Shown one piece after another: positions 62,867 to 64,000 of a stretch of 64,000 nucleotides of DNA. Source of the stretch: Arctopsyche grandis. Lineage: Eukaryota > Arthropoda > Insecta > Trichoptera > Hydropsychidae. The notes beneath the pieces are model-generated. The model was not told the DNA's origin, ran no database searches, and saw only the letters and a list, made by a program, of their open reading frames with translations. The stretch lies in assembly GCF_051622035.1 (NCBI RefSeq), contig NC_135355.1, positions 23,676,486 through 23,740,485 of the forward strand, in the 5' to 3' direction. Both the position numbers and the translations under genes were made by a program. The first letter of the stretch is position 1. Each line of letters opens with the position of its first letter.

Positions 62867-63550
62867 GTGATCAATTGTGACCGAGACCCACTACTGAGAA
62901 AATACACATTTATGTATGATTATGATAAACCAGTGGAAGTAGTAAATAATTATTTATATTTAGGTCAAATAATTGACATGTCTGGTAGTAAAGATGAAGA
63001 GATAAAGAGACGTATGAAATTAGGATGGAGTGCATTGGGACGGATGAATGCTGTTTTTAAATCAAAAATGCCACTCTGCCTGAAGAAAAGGATCTTTGAT
63101 CAATGCGTTTTGCCAGTGATGACGTATGGATGTGAAACTTGGACACTGAACGCCAAGATGCTAAATAAAATCCAATGCACTCAAAGAAGTATGGAACGCT
63201 GTATGCTTGGCAGAACGAGGAAAGACAGAAAGCGGAACACGTGGGTGAGAAGTATGACAAGGGTAGTGGACATAGTGGATAGAGTGAAGAGATTGAAATG
63301 GCAATGGGCGGGTCACGTAGCTAGGAGGATGGACGAAAGGTGGACAAAAGAAGTGTTTGGATGGTACCCGAGAGAAGGCAAAAGAGTAAAAGGAAGACCG
63401 CATGGAAGATGGGTGAACGAAATTAGGAAAATGTGCGGAATGAGATGGATGAGTGTTGCGCAAAACAGAGACGAGTGGAAGCGTGTTGGAGAGGCCTTCA
63501 TCCAGCAGTGGATGGCGAATGGCTGTAAATGATGATGATGATGATACAAT
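62867..63550 (+). pseudogene. RTE-type LINE, 3' end of the reverse transcriptase ORF
   Basis: The frame 62867-63532 is open and reads KPVEVVNNYLYLGQIID, FDQCVLPVMTYGCETWTLNA, RTRKDRKRNTWVRSMTR, RLKWQWAGHVARR, GRPHGRWVNEIRKMCG and AFIQQWMANGCK before TGA-TGA-TGA repeats. This is the C-terminal third of the ORF of RTE/BovB-like elements, and the (ATG)n tail is typical of RTE 3' ends. The endonuclease and catalytic RT are missing and the frame has no upstream start, so it is a 5'-truncated insertion. The copies at 18800-19336 and 40063-40610 are older. Confidence 0.88.
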
Positions 63551-64000
63551 CAAAGAGAAAAATGGAGGTTTTATTGATCGAATGTACAATTTATGAAATT
63601 TAAGCCAGTGGAACATTTTAGCATTTGAAAACTGCATATATGTACATATGTATGTACTTACGATTGACAGCATCTGCACATTATTCTGAGATTTTCTTCT
63701 ACCCGTTGTTATCCACTCGACGACGACCATTCTCAACTGAATTCTAGATTTCAGGCAGAGCGACTCTCGCGTCACAGTTTGTTCTCAAATATTTGTTGAC
63801 AATCGCTAGTTACCTATTTACCTATTGAGATAAAAAATAAAAAAAATCATGAAAATAACTAACAATCAAATTTAAATTGCTATGATAAACAAAACAGTCC
63901 CTAGCTTTTAAAACACGAAATGTATTAAGTTAGTACATGCAATCACATTTTTATTGAGATTATTATACCTTTTAAGCATACAAATTTATTTGTGGAAAAA
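63551..64000. other. No gene recognised
   Basis: Moderately AT-rich to the window edge. Frames on the minus strand here are continuations of antisense read-through of the RTE fragment. Confidence 0.3.

Noticed and set aside
63161..63775. 204-codon minus-strand frame
   Set aside because: Antisense shadow of the RTE reverse transcriptase fragment.

Overview
The window is AT-rich animal DNA, almost certainly from an insect. The main evidence is a split gene for the photoreceptor scaffold INAD, known from arthropod phototransduction. Short introns with consensus GT/AG sites, long (TA)n tracts, scattered ACATATGT-type palindromes and dense transposon debris agree with this. I cannot assign an order.

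Host genes. The + strand carries the inaD orthologue as eleven recognisable exons between 17771 and 55748: PDZ2, PDZ3, a Pro/Thr-rich linker, PDZ4 and PDZ5, ending in a TAG at 55746-55748. The 5' end with PDZ1 was not found and probably lies left of the window. Intron 3 is about 25.4 kb and holds most of the mobile elements. It also holds two stretches that look like insect promoters with a short first coding exon (ATG at 26368 and at 38071). Both would splice in phase with the next inaD exon. A second, convergent gene on the - strand (two exons, 61524-60101) encodes an unrecognised protein with a cysteine cluster, an acidic run and six evenly spaced R-x-x-S motifs. Its 5' end is missing.

Layout. 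1-553: reverse transcriptase fragment. 1440-2200: hAT element with a decayed transposase. 2772-3073: foldback element with a 9-bp target duplication. About 4.1-8.3 kb: LINE with both ORFs open. 8.7-14.9 kb: Helitron-like elements, repeats and a SINE. 16.5 kb: LINE end. 17.8-22.6 kb: inaD exons 1-3, interrupted by a Harbinger-like MITE, an RTE fragment and a 2.3-kb Helitron that carries a GC-rich hairpin array. 22.6-47.9 kb: intron 3, with foldback, hAT, TIR and SINE elements and a 3-kb inverted-repeat structure at 41.1-44.2 kb. 47.9-55.7 kb: inaD exons 4-11, with another Helitron, a LINE ORF1 fragment and a hAT MITE between them. 55.7-60.1 kb: (TA)n-rich intergenic DNA. 60.1-61.5 kb: the - strand gene. 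62.9-63.5 kb: RTE-type LINE 3' end.

The mobile elements form families with several members here: Helitrons with TC and CTAG ends, tRNA-headed SINEs whose tail resembles the LINE at 4-8 kb, RTE 3' ends, foldback elements with 9-bp duplications, and hAT elements with 8-bp duplications. All of this was read by eye; no database search was run.
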